Source: Proteiniclasticum aestuarii (lineage in GTDB: Bacteria > Bacillota > Clostridia > Clostridiales > Clostridiaceae). Taken from it: DNA of 64,000 bases. A program made the position numbers and the translations under genes. Below, piece after piece: positions 15,439-23,368 of the stretch. Where the stretch lies: assembly GCF_017368455.1 (NCBI RefSeq), contig NZ_JAFNJU010000007.1:124001-188000 (forward strand), given 5' to 3'. The first letter of the stretch is position 1. Every line of letters starts with the position of its first letter. The notes beneath the pieces are model-generated. The model searched no databases. It was given only the letters and a program-made list of their open reading frames with translations, and was not told the origin of the DNA.

Positions 15439-15840
15439 ATGAAGACATTGGAAGTTGTAGCGGCAATTATAGTGAAGAATAGAGAATTTCTCTGTATGCA
15501 GAGAAATAAAAGCAAATTCTCGTACATCTCAGAGAAATTTGAGTTTCCAGGCGGAAAGATCGAGAAGAACGAATTGAAACATGAAGCACTCATGAGAGAA
15601 TTAAAAGAGGAAATGGACATCGATATTATCATAGGTGAAAATGACTACTTCATGACAGTCGATCATCTATATCCTGATTTCCGAATTGTTATGTACAGTT
15701 ATTTATGTCAGGTGAACAGTTTAGAATTCAAACTCAATGATCATATGGGGTATAAATGGCTGCCTAGAGAAGAGTTATCTAGTCTTGATTGGGCTCCGGC
15801 AGACCTGCCAATTGTAGAAAAACTTATCAAGGAGGAATAA
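15439..15840 (+). CDS. NUDIX hydrolase, MutT/(d)NTP pyrophosphatase-like
   Basis: This 133-residue protein has the Nudix box G-x5-E-x7-REL-x-EE with GGKIEKNELKHEA, followed by MRELKEEMDI. The catalytic REXXEE core is complete; the usual Gly near the end of the box is Asp, a change that does not touch metal ligands. Its length and the R-N-K-S-K-F start resemble (deoxy)nucleoside triphosphate pyrophosphohydrolases of the MutT group. Its TAA stop directly abuts the ATG of the helicase gene, so the two are translated from one message. It may clean oxidised or altered nucleotides, or make a nucleotide signal; neither is shown. Confidence 0.85.
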   Translation: MKTLEVVAAIIVKNREFLCMQRNKSKFSYISEKFEFPGGKIEKNELKHEALMRELKEEMDIDIIIGENDYFMTVDHLYPDFRIVMYSYLCQVNSLEFKLNDHMGYKWLPREELSSLDWAPADLPIVEKLIKEE

Positions 15841-18762
15841 ATGAACGCTAGAAGTAATCAGTTGCACGAAGGGCTTATTCATGGATTTATTGATAGTACA
15901 AATATCGCATTAGAAGAATACAAACCTAAACTGATCATTAATGATCCTGAAAGAGGAGAAAAAGTGCTGGCCAGTATCATTGGTGAACTTCGCAGATGTG
16001 ATGAGTTCTTCTTTTCAGTTGCATTTGTTACGACTAGTGGTGTTACGGTGCTTCTGAATACGCTTTTGGAATTGGAAGAAAAGGGAGTAAAAGGGAAAGT
16101 ATTAGCTTCACAATATCAGAATTTTTCAGAACCCAAAGCATTGGAAAAATTATTGTCCATGAAAAATATAGAACTCAGAATAATTACGGAAGATGTTGCT
16201 AAAATGCATACGAAAGGGTACATATTTAAAAATCAGGATGAATACTCAATTATCGTCGGCAGCAGTAATCTCACCCAATATGCATTATGTGAAAATAAAG
16301 AATGGAATCTTAAAGTATCCTCATCCCAGAATGGGGCATTAGTTGAAAGTACGATCAGAGAGTTTAACTATATGTTTGACCATGCAACAGAAGTCAATCT
16401 TGAGTGGTTACAGGAATATCAATCCATCTATAATTTTGAGCGTGCAATCAGACATGAAGCTCAGAGAACTGCTGCAAAAGGTGAACCAGGAAAAGTTTTG
16501 AAGCTGAAACGTATTACACCGAATCAGATGCAGGTTAAAGCGTTAAGAAAACTGGAAGAGACTCGAAATGAACAAAATACGAAAGCACTTATAATATCAG
16601 CAACTGGTACAGGGAAAACATACTTGTCTGCATTTGATGTTCAGAAATTTAATCCGAAAAGATTTCTGTTTGTAGTTCATAGAGAACAGATTGCGAAGGC
16701 TGCACTGAATAGTTTCAAAAGAGTCATGGGATACGAGAAGACCATGTCGGTTCTCAGCGGAAATCATCGTGATTTTACTTCGGATTATTTATTCAGTACC
16801 ATTCAGACCATATCCAAAGAAGATGTTTATAAACGATTCAGACCAGACGAGTTTGATTATATCGTTATTGATGAAGTTCATCGAGCAGGAGCGGATTCCT
16901 ATCAGAAAATCATAAATTATTTCAGGCCTCAGTTTCTTATGGGGATGTCAGCAACACCGGAGAGGACTGATGGGTTTGATATATATGATTTGTTTGATCA
17001 TAATGTCCCATTTGAAATTCGTCTCAATTATGCGATGAAAGCAGGAATGATTTGTCCATTCCATTATTTTGGCGTGAGTGAGCTGACTATTAATGGACAG
17101 CTAATTGATGACAAAGCCACATTTAATAATCTTACATCAGATGAACGTGTACAATACATAAAAGAAAAGGTTGAGTTTTATGGATACTCTGGCGATAGAG
17201 TCAAGGGTCTGGTTTTTTGCAGTAGAAATGAGGAGGCAAAGGCATTATCAGAAAAATTCAATGCACTAGGTTATAGAACAATAGCTTTAAGTGGAGCTAA
17301 TTCTCAAGAAGAAAGGATAGAAGCTGTCAATAGGCTTGGGCAAGATGAGCAATACGGAGCATTGGATTACATTTTCACAGTGGATATTTTCAACGAGGGT
17401 ATTGATATTCCTGAAGTGAATCAGGTTGTGATGTTAAGACCAACCAAATCAGCAATCATATTTGTTCAGCAGTTAGGAAGAGGATTAAGAAAGATTATTG
17501 ATAAAGAATTTGTAGTGGTCCTTGATTTCATTGGTAATTATGATAATAACTATTTAATTCCAATCGCATTATCGGATGATCACTCCTACAACAAGGACAA
17601 TATAAGAAAATACATTGCAGAAAGCAACAGGATCATCTATGGGTGTTCTACGATAAATTTCGATAAAATTACAAGAGATAGAATCTACAAGGCAATCGAT
17701 CGAGCTGACTTCAATGATTTGAAGATTATCAGAGAATCCTATCTGACTCTTAAGCAGAGGCTGGGAAGAATTCCCAGGTTAAAGGAATTCAGGGACAATG
17801 GTGCGATTGATATTGAAAGAATAATTGCTAAAACAAAGTCTTATCATAATTTCCTGAAGAAGTATGAGAAGGATTATGATGTAAAATTTTCGGGTATTCA
17901 AGAGAAGTTCATAGAATATATTGCACAGAAGTATGTGAATGGAAAAAGACCTCATGAACTGGAGCTTCTCAGAATCATCATTGAAGAGAAGAATGATGTG
18001 ATTCCTAAAATCGAGAGGCTTCTTAGGACTAAATACGCAATTACAGCAGATAAGAATACCAGAATCAATCTGATCAACCAGATGACACAGAATTTCATCA
18101 CTGGTTCAGCAAGGAAATCCTATATTGATGCTGTTTTCATTGAAGAGAGAAATGGTGTCTACAATATTTCTCAGGTTTTTGAAAATTGTCTAAGAGATAT
18201 GAGTTTTCTCGATATAGTAAATGAGATGATTGAAATTGGTTTGGAGATCAATAATGAGAGATACAGTGAAAGATACAACGGGACAAATTTCGTGCTTTAC
18301 GAAAAATACACTTATGATGATGTCTGCAGACTATTAGATTGGAGTAAAAGTGCTGTAGCATTGAATATCGGAGGATATAAATTTGATAAGGCGACGAAGA
18401 CGTATCCGGTATTTGTTAATTACAACAAGTCCGATGATATTAGTCATTCCATTCAATATCATGATCGATTCCTTACCCCTTCAGATTTTATTGCTATTTC
18501 AAAATCAAAGAGAACTATCAATTCTGATGATGTGAAGCAGTTTTATAATGCGGACAAGGATGGTGTAGAGGTTAGTTTATTTGTTAGAAAAGACAAGGAA
18601 GATAAAATTTCAAAAGAATTCTATTATCTGGGCCCAATACATACTTATGGGAAGCCTAACCAGTTCATCATGAACAATACAACTCTATCAGCGGTAGAAA
18701 TTCAGCATAAAATAGAAGTTCCTGTGAGGGAAGATCTATATGACTTTCTTATCGGGGATTGA
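15841..18762 (+). CDS. PLD-like nuclease/DEAD-box helicase with DUF3427-type C-terminus
   Basis: This 973-residue protein combines three parts. Residues about 50-185 form a PLD-like domain with a single HKD-type motif (HTKGYIF at 123-129, then GSSNLT near 140-145). Residues about 225-580 are a superfamily 2 helicase: Walker A ATGTGKT (254-260), DEVH (344-347), MSATPER (369-375) and QQLGRGLRK near 535-543. The last about 370 residues resemble DUF3427, including a YxxExF-like Y-T-Y-D-D-V and S-H-S-I-Q-Y-H-D-R-F. Proteins of this layout are known in bacteria and are suspected DNA-processing or anti-phage factors. It starts directly after the NUDIX stop; GAGGAATAA provides the ribosome site. Confidence 0.85.
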   Translation: MNARSNQLHEGLIHGFIDSTNIALEEYKPKLIINDPERGEKVLASIIGELRRCDEFFFSVAFVTTSGVTVLLNTLLELEEKGVKGKVLASQYQNFSEPKALEKLLSMKNIELRIITEDVAKMHTKGYIFKNQDEYSIIVGSSNLTQYALCENKEWNLKVSSSQNGALVESTIREFNYMFDHATEVNLEWLQEYQSIYNFERAIRHEAQRTAAKGEPGKVLKLKRITPNQMQVKALRKLEETRNEQNTKALIISATGTGKTYLSAFDVQKFNPKRFLFVVHREQIAKAALNSFKRVMGYEKTMSVLSGNHRDFTSDYLFSTIQTISKEDVYKRFRPDEFDYIVIDEVHRAGADSYQKIINYFRPQFLMGMSATPERTDGFDIYDLFDHNVPFEIRLNYAMKAGMICPFHYFGVSELTINGQLIDDKATFNNLTSDERVQYIKEKVEFYGYSGDRVKGLVFCSRNEEAKALSEKFNALGYRTIALSGANSQEERIEAVNRLGQDEQYGALDYIFTVDIFNEGIDIPEVNQVVMLRPTKSAIIFVQQLGRGLRKIIDKEFVVVLDFIGNYDNNYLIPIALSDDHSYNKDNIRKYIAESNRIIYGCSTINFDKITRDRIYKAIDRADFNDLKIIRESYLTLKQRLGRIPRLKEFRDNGAIDIERIIAKTKSYHNFLKKYEKDYDVKFSGIQEKFIEYIAQKYVNGKRPHELELLRIIIEEKNDVIPKIERLLRTKYAITADKNTRINLINQMTQNFITGSARKSYIDAVFIEERNGVYNISQVFENCLRDMSFLDIVNEMIEIGLEINNERYSERYNGTNFVLYEKYTYDDVCRLLDWSKSAVALNIGGYKFDKATKTYPVFVNYNKSDDISHSIQYHDRFLTPSDFIAISKSKRTINSDDVKQFYNADKDGVEVSLFVRKDKEDKISKEFYYLGPIHTYGKPNQFIMNNTTLSAVEIQHKIEVPVREDLYDFLIGD

Positions 18763-18885
18763 TGTCAATATGAATCAACCGAAATCACTTTGAATACTCT
18801 TAGTCCTTTAAAAAGGTTCTAAGCTCTGAATATTAATCTTCTTTTCCTCTCATAATACTGGTATCAAAGCCAGGAGGGAAAGAAG

Positions 18886-19191
18886 ATGAAAGAAAGAAAA
18901 TTTCAGGGAGCTCGCTATGTCACAAGAGGAATCAGTTGTTCACTGACCTATGAGCTGCAGCTTCTCATATGGGATCTCATCGATCAGCTGGAAGTGGAGC
19001 AGGATTATCTGCAGGTATTCAAGCTGGAAGATAAAATGGGAGAAGTGAAACTGACACACAGACAGGAAGAACCTGATTATAGTAAAGACTACATATTGAA
19101 AGCCAAGGAATTTTCCATTGAATCAGACAATAAGATCTTTGTGATTGATGATGGTGAATATTCCACCATGATGTTCGCTTCAGAATACTAA
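18886..19191 (+). CDS. DUF960-family protein
   Basis: This 101-residue acidic protein has the DUF960 features: RYVTRGISCSLTYELQLLIWDLID at the start, written here in two parts as R-Y-V-T-R-G-I-S and L-Q-L-L-I-W-D-L-I-D, then DYLQVFKL and H-R-Q-E-E-P-D-Y. No function is known. AGGAGGGAAAG precedes the ATG. It is a single gene with a terminator at 19215-19270. A decayed relative of the second half of this gene lies at 23030-23190, beyond the iron-uptake operon. Confidence 0.75.
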   Translation: MKERKFQGARYVTRGISCSLTYELQLLIWDLIDQLEVEQDYLQVFKLEDKMGEVKLTHRQEEPDYSKDYILKAKEFSIESDNKIFVIDDGEYSTMMFASEY

Positions 19192-19214
19192 GCCTATATC
19201 AAAGATAGTCCAGT

Positions 19215-19270
19215 AAAGGGACCCTTCTAACCTCATTTTTCTCATAAAGTGATGGTGAAGGGTCCTTTCA
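19215..19270 (+). terminator. Terminator after the DUF960 gene
   Basis: AAAGGGACCCTTC (19215-19227) pairs with GAAGGGTCCTTT (19257-19268) around a 29-nt loop. No long T-run follows. The remaining sequence to 19574 has no supported gene. Confidence 0.65.
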
Positions 19271-19574
19271 CGTAATCGCTCATGTATATAGACCGGGCGT
19301 GATTGCTGAGGGGTCTGGTCTGAATCTACAGAATAATAATAATTCACACCCGCTTATCACGAAATGTTAAGAGCTGTATGTGAGAGAATACTGTAGTCGA
19401 GGAGGGGGATTCGAAGTAAATCTTTTTTCGGAGAAGGATGCAGAAGAGTTGAAGGATATGGATTTGGAACAATGATCACGACAGATGATGGGGAAGAGAC
19501 CTTCTAGTAAGAGAGCAGGTTCTGGCGAAAGAAGAACTTTGGTTTCAGCAGCTCATAGTACATAAGGGTGCCTG

Positions 19575-19630
19575 TTGACATGAGAGGAGTGTACCATTAT
19601 AATCTTCTGGTGAGAATGATTATCGATATC
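19575..19630 (+). promoter_or_regulatory. Consensus promoter with downstream Fur-like box
   Basis: TTGACA (19575-19580) and TATAAT (19598-19603) are exactly 17 bp apart. GAGAATGATTATCGATATC (19612-19630) matches 15 of 19 positions of the classic Fur box and covers the start of transcription. This fits iron repression of the ABC importer that follows at 19653. Confidence 0.75.
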
Positions 19631-19652
19631 GATAAGATGTGCGGAGGAAAAA

Positions 19653-20678
19653 ATGAAAAAATTACTATCAATTATCATCGTCGGGGTACTGGTGTTGGGT
19701 ATTATGGGTTGTGAAGCAAAAGAAGAGAATGTGGTTAATATCTATACAGATAGACACTACGACACGGATCAGGCTCTATACGACCAGTTTACGGAAAAGA
19801 CAGGTATTACCGTTAATGTAGTGAAAGCCGGCTCAGATGAGCTGCTTGAAAGATTAAGCGCTGAAGGTGAAGATACAGAAGCCGATCTTCTTGTAACCTC
19901 AGATGTAGGCAGATTATATAGAGCAGGAGAGAGGGGAATCATTAAGGCATTTGACTCAGATGTCGTGGAATCGAATGTGCCTGAGAACTTAAGGGGAGCC
20001 GAGAATCTCTGGACAGCCTTAACTGTCAGAGCCAGGGTGATCACCTATGTGCTGGATAAAGTTGATCCAGGTTCACTCTCAACATATGAAGCGTTAACTG
20101 AGCCTGAATGGGAAGGGAGAGTTTTAGTAAGATCATCTGATAATATCTACAATCAATCCCTGCTGGCATCATTTATCGCATTAAACGGTGAAGAAGCAGC
20201 CAAAGAATGGGCAGAAGGCATAGTGGCCAATATGGCAAGAACACCTCAGGGAAATGATAGAGACCAGATGAAAGCGATTGTTGCTGGAGAAGGTGATGTT
20301 GCTATTGTCAATACATACTACTTGGGGAAATTACTTCATTCATCAGATGAGGTGGAAGTTGAAGTTGGTCAGAAGATAGGCGTTTTCTTCCCCAATCAGG
20401 ATACGAATGGAACACATATAAATATCAGCGGGGCAGCACTCACAAAATTCGGCAAGAACAGTGAAGCGGCGACGCAGTTGCTGGAGTACTTAACCGGGGA
20501 AGAAGCACAAAATAACTATGCAAGTGCAAACTATGAATACCCTGTCAATCAAGCGGTGGAGCCATCGGACTTCCTGAAAAGTTTTGGGGAATTTAAAACT
20601 CAGGACATTGATTTGTCATTGTTAGGTGAATACAATGATAAAGCTGTGAAAATATTCAATGAAGTGGGTTGGCAGTAA
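19653..20678 (+). CDS. Ferric iron ABC transporter substrate-binding lipoprotein (FutA/FbpA-like)
   Basis: This 341-residue protein has a lipoprotein signal peptide ending LGIMGC, with Cys20 as the lipid anchor. The mature start V-N-I-Y-T-D-R-H-Y-D-T-D and the later N-T-Y-Y-L-G-K region (two adjacent tyrosines near residue 228) match iron-binding proteins of the FutA/IdiA/FbpA group, in which these tyrosines hold Fe3+. It is the first gene of a three-gene operon with a fused permease and an ATPase. A consensus promoter and a Fur-like box lie directly upstream, supporting an iron role. Confidence 0.88.
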   Translation: MKKLLSIIIVGVLVLGIMGCEAKEENVVNIYTDRHYDTDQALYDQFTEKTGITVNVVKAGSDELLERLSAEGEDTEADLLVTSDVGRLYRAGERGIIKAFDSDVVESNVPENLRGAENLWTALTVRARVITYVLDKVDPGSLSTYEALTEPEWEGRVLVRSSDNIYNQSLLASFIALNGEEAAKEWAEGIVANMARTPQGNDRDQMKAIVAGEGDVAIVNTYYLGKLLHSSDEVEVEVGQKIGVFFPNQDTNGTHINISGAALTKFGKNSEAATQLLEYLTGEEAQNNYASANYEYPVNQAVEPSDFLKSFGEFKTQDIDLSLLGEYNDKAVKIFNEVGWQ

Positions 20679-22304
20679 TTGTTCAAAAGGCTTAAAGTGA
20701 GGGGACCTAGTCCCCTTTTTGTCATTGTCACGATAATTATTGCTGCCATAGTATTACCAACTGTATTTATTTTCATACGGCTGTTTCACCCAGTCACAGA
20801 ATCATGGATCCATATCAAAGAGCATGTTCTATCAAGTTATATCAGCAACTCTTTGATTCTGGTCTCTGGAGTCAGTGTGATAACAGGGATACTTGGCACA
20901 TATTTCGCGTGGTCGTTATCAAAGTACAAATGGCGCTACGGATTATTAATAGAGAGTTTGCTGTTCCTACCGATGGCAATACCGCCATACATCGCAGGTT
21001 ATGTTTATGGGGGCATTTTCACGCCCTTTGGAACTTTAGATAGGATTCTAAGCAAAGTTGGACTAGAACCTTTCAGAGTGGACATCTTGTCCAAAGGAGG
21101 TGCAGTATTTGTTTTCAGTTTGTTCCTGATGCCATATGTGTTCCTCGTGACAAAAGGTTTTTTTGAAAAATTGCCCAGTACTATTGAAGAGTCCTCAAAA
21201 CTGTTAGGAAGAAATCAGATATCAACATTCTTCAGAGTGATTCTACCTATGGCAAGGGGCTCGTTGGTTGGTGGGATTGTTCTTGTAATGCTAGAAGTCT
21301 TGAATGATTATGGTTTAGTTCGCTATTTCGGAGTTCCAACATTCAGCACAGCAATCTATCAAACCTGGTTCGGCATGAGTGATGTGGATGGAGCGGTCAG
21401 GTTGGCTGCCAGTCTCATGAGTATTATTTTTATAATTTCTATGGTGGAGCAGTTTCTCAGAGGGAGAGGAAGGTTAAGTCAGGCTCGAGCGGTATCAACT
21501 TATGGGAGAAAGAAGCCTGCTTCGAAAAAGTATAAAGTCGTTTTCTACGTAATCACATTTGTTTATCTGTTATTCTCGTTGATTATACCAATTAGCCAAT
21601 TGGTTTCCTGGAGTTTCATAGCTAAGCAAACCGATGCGATGATGCGCTTTGGTTCGATAATTTTCAACACGATCAGTGTAAGTGTCATCGTTACGCTCTT
21701 TGTGGTTATATGTGGTATTCTTATTGGAAACTTCAATCGGCTGAGGCCAGGAATATTGTCAAAAACATATTCAAGAATTGTGATTCTAGGGTACTCTATT
21801 TCGGCATCGATTATTGCAATTGGCGTCCTTGTTACCTTCATAAGCATTGATCGCAGTTTAGCGGGGGTATATGATGTTCTGAATTTAAAGGCTTTGTTTC
21901 TATCCAGCGGTAAGTTTATTCTTATTTTCGCTTTAACCATACGATTCATGGCCATTGGGTTCAACAGCATAGAATCAGGATTCACAAAGATGGGAAAGAA
22001 GTATTATGAAGCAAGCAAGCTGTTGGGACGTAATGAGTGGTATACCTTCAAACATGTTGATTTCCCGATATTAAAACCAGCTATTTTAAGTGCGGCTATT
22101 CTTACGTTCGTGGATGTGTTAAAGGAGTTGCCATTAACGCTGATACTAAGACCATTCAATTTTGACACATTGGCTACAAGAGTGTACACCTATGCTGGAG
22201 ATGAGATGATTCATGAAGCCAGTGTGTATTCCCTGATGATTGTCGGTGTCAGTATTATCGCACTGATTATGCTCAGTGTTATGAAAAGAGGGGGCAGAAA
22301 ATGA
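20679..22304 (+). CDS. Ferric iron ABC transporter permease, two fused halves (FbpB/FutB-like)
   Basis: This 541-residue permease has about twelve membrane segments in two repeated halves. Each half has an EAA coupling loop, for example EESSKLLGRNQISTFFRVILP near residue 170 (shown as E-E-S-S-K-L-L-G-R-N) and YEASKLLGRNEWYTFKHVDFP near 445. This arrangement is typical of FbpB-type iron permeases. The start is a TTG at 20679, immediately after the previous stop, so translation is likely coupled. It overlaps the ATPase start by 4 nt. Confidence 0.88.
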   Translation: MFKRLKVRGPSPLFVIVTIIIAAIVLPTVFIFIRLFHPVTESWIHIKEHVLSSYISNSLILVSGVSVITGILGTYFAWSLSKYKWRYGLLIESLLFLPMAIPPYIAGYVYGGIFTPFGTLDRILSKVGLEPFRVDILSKGGAVFVFSLFLMPYVFLVTKGFFEKLPSTIEESSKLLGRNQISTFFRVILPMARGSLVGGIVLVMLEVLNDYGLVRYFGVPTFSTAIYQTWFGMSDVDGAVRLAASLMSIIFIISMVEQFLRGRGRLSQARAVSTYGRKKPASKKYKVVFYVITFVYLLFSLIIPISQLVSWSFIAKQTDAMMRFGSIIFNTISVSVIVTLFVVICGILIGNFNRLRPGILSKTYSRIVILGYSISASIIAIGVLVTFISIDRSLAGVYDVLNLKALFLSSGKFILIFALTIRFMAIGFNSIESGFTKMGKKYYEASKLLGRNEWYTFKHVDFPILKPAILSAAILTFVDVLKELPLTLILRPFNFDTLATRVYTYAGDEMIHEASVYSLMIVGVSIIALIMLSVMKRGGRK

Positions 22305-22966
22305 TAAAATTGAGTAATGTTTCCTATCAGTATGATAACTCGAAAACCGAAACATTGAAGGATATCAATCTGGAACTTGAAAGAGGGGAAGTGCTTGCTA
22401 TTGTCGGACCAAGCGGTGGTGGCAAGTCTACTTTACTTAGAGTGATTGCAGGTCTTGAGAAGCCTAAAGCCGGCGAAATGTTTCTGGGGAGCGAGTGTAT
22501 ATATGGAAATGGGGTATTCGTTAAACCTGAAGATCGAGGTATTGGCATGCTGTTTCAGGATTATGCACTGTTTCCGCATATGACCGTAGCTAAAAACATA
22601 GAATACGGTCTGATAGGAATGAAATCCCGTGAGAGAAAGAAACGAATGAAAGAAGTTCTGGAATTGGTTAACTTGGCAGAATATGAAAGACGATATCCTC
22701 ATGAATTGAGCGGTGGTCAGCAGCAAAGAATCGCATTGGCCAGAGCCATAGCACCCATGCCGAAGATATTGTTGCTTGATGAACCATTTAGTAACTTAGA
22801 TACATTTCTGCTTCAGAGTGTTCGTGAAGAACTATTCGGGATTATTCGTGCGATTGGGATAACAGCGATCATGGTTACACACAACCCGGAAGATGCTAAA
22901 ACTCAAGCGGATCGAGTGATTCAGATTATTGATGGCATAGCGTCTGAAAGCAGGTATGAACAATAA
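22301..22966 (+). CDS. Iron ABC transporter ATP-binding protein (FbpC/FutC-like)
   Basis: This 221-residue ATPase has Walker A GPSGGGKST near residue 33, Q-loop LFQDYALFPHM near 78, signature LSGGQQQRIALARA near 129 and Walker B ILLLDEPFSNLD near 150. It is short for FbpC, lacking the usual C-terminal regulatory domain of about 120 residues. Its start overlaps the permease stop (ATGA). It powers iron import with the preceding two genes. No terminator is obvious directly after it. Confidence 0.88.
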   Translation: MIKLSNVSYQYDNSKTETLKDINLELERGEVLAIVGPSGGGKSTLLRVIAGLEKPKAGEMFLGSECIYGNGVFVKPEDRGIGMLFQDYALFPHMTVAKNIEYGLIGMKSRERKKRMKEVLELVNLAEYERRYPHELSGGQQQRIALARAIAPMPKILLLDEPFSNLDTFLLQSVREELFGIIRAIGITAIMVTHNPEDAKTQADRVIQIIDGIASESRYEQ

Positions 22967-23029
22967 ATACTCAGTATTCACACAGCTACACGATAGTATC
23001 TTGATTAACCGGATATGGATAGATGATTT

Positions 23030-23190
23030 CTTGTGAAGAATAAGAATAATGGAAGTGAAACTGACTCGTAGGCAGAAGGAGCCAGATAATATGCACTTGA
23101 AGGCCAAGAGGTTCCGTCGATCAGAAGTCAGGATTTTGCGATAATGAAGAGTGGTTCACCATGATGGTCATTTCAGAAGACGGAGTGCAC
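23030..23190 (+). pseudogene. Decayed fragment of a DUF960 gene
   Basis: The stretch GAAGTGAAACTGAC and what follows matches, with gaps, the second half of the intact DUF960 gene at 18886-19191, through the ACCATGATGGTC region and the final TCAGAAGAC. Stops and frameshifts interrupt it. Most of it (from 23054) lies inside the 197-bp duplicated target of the IS1634-family element, so a second copy occurs at 25157-25297. Confidence 0.6.
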
Positions 23191-23250
23191 ATACAGCAGT
23201 ATTCATCCTGAGCCTTGTTTTTCATTATATTCTTTGACCTATGGTATAAT
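23054..23250. repeat. Left copy of the 197-bp target-site duplication
   Basis: This segment runs from AGTGAAACTGAC to TGGTATAAT and is identical over 197 bp to 25157-25353. It directly abuts the left inverted repeat of the insertion element. It carries a DUF960 relic and ends with an extended -10 promoter element pointing into the element. Confidence 0.95.
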
Positions 23251-23368
23251 CCCGACTTTGACAGTTGAAACAACCCATATTCAATGATAAGCCTTGCAAA
23301 CAAAGAAATTTGCGAGGTTTTTATTGATTTCATCTTGTTGTATACGGTTGTATGTGATATAATAAGGT

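Noticed and set aside
15439-15840. The idea that the NUDIX protein is inactive because the Gly of its box is Asp
   Set aside because: All metal-binding Glu residues of REXXEE are present, and this position varies in active members.
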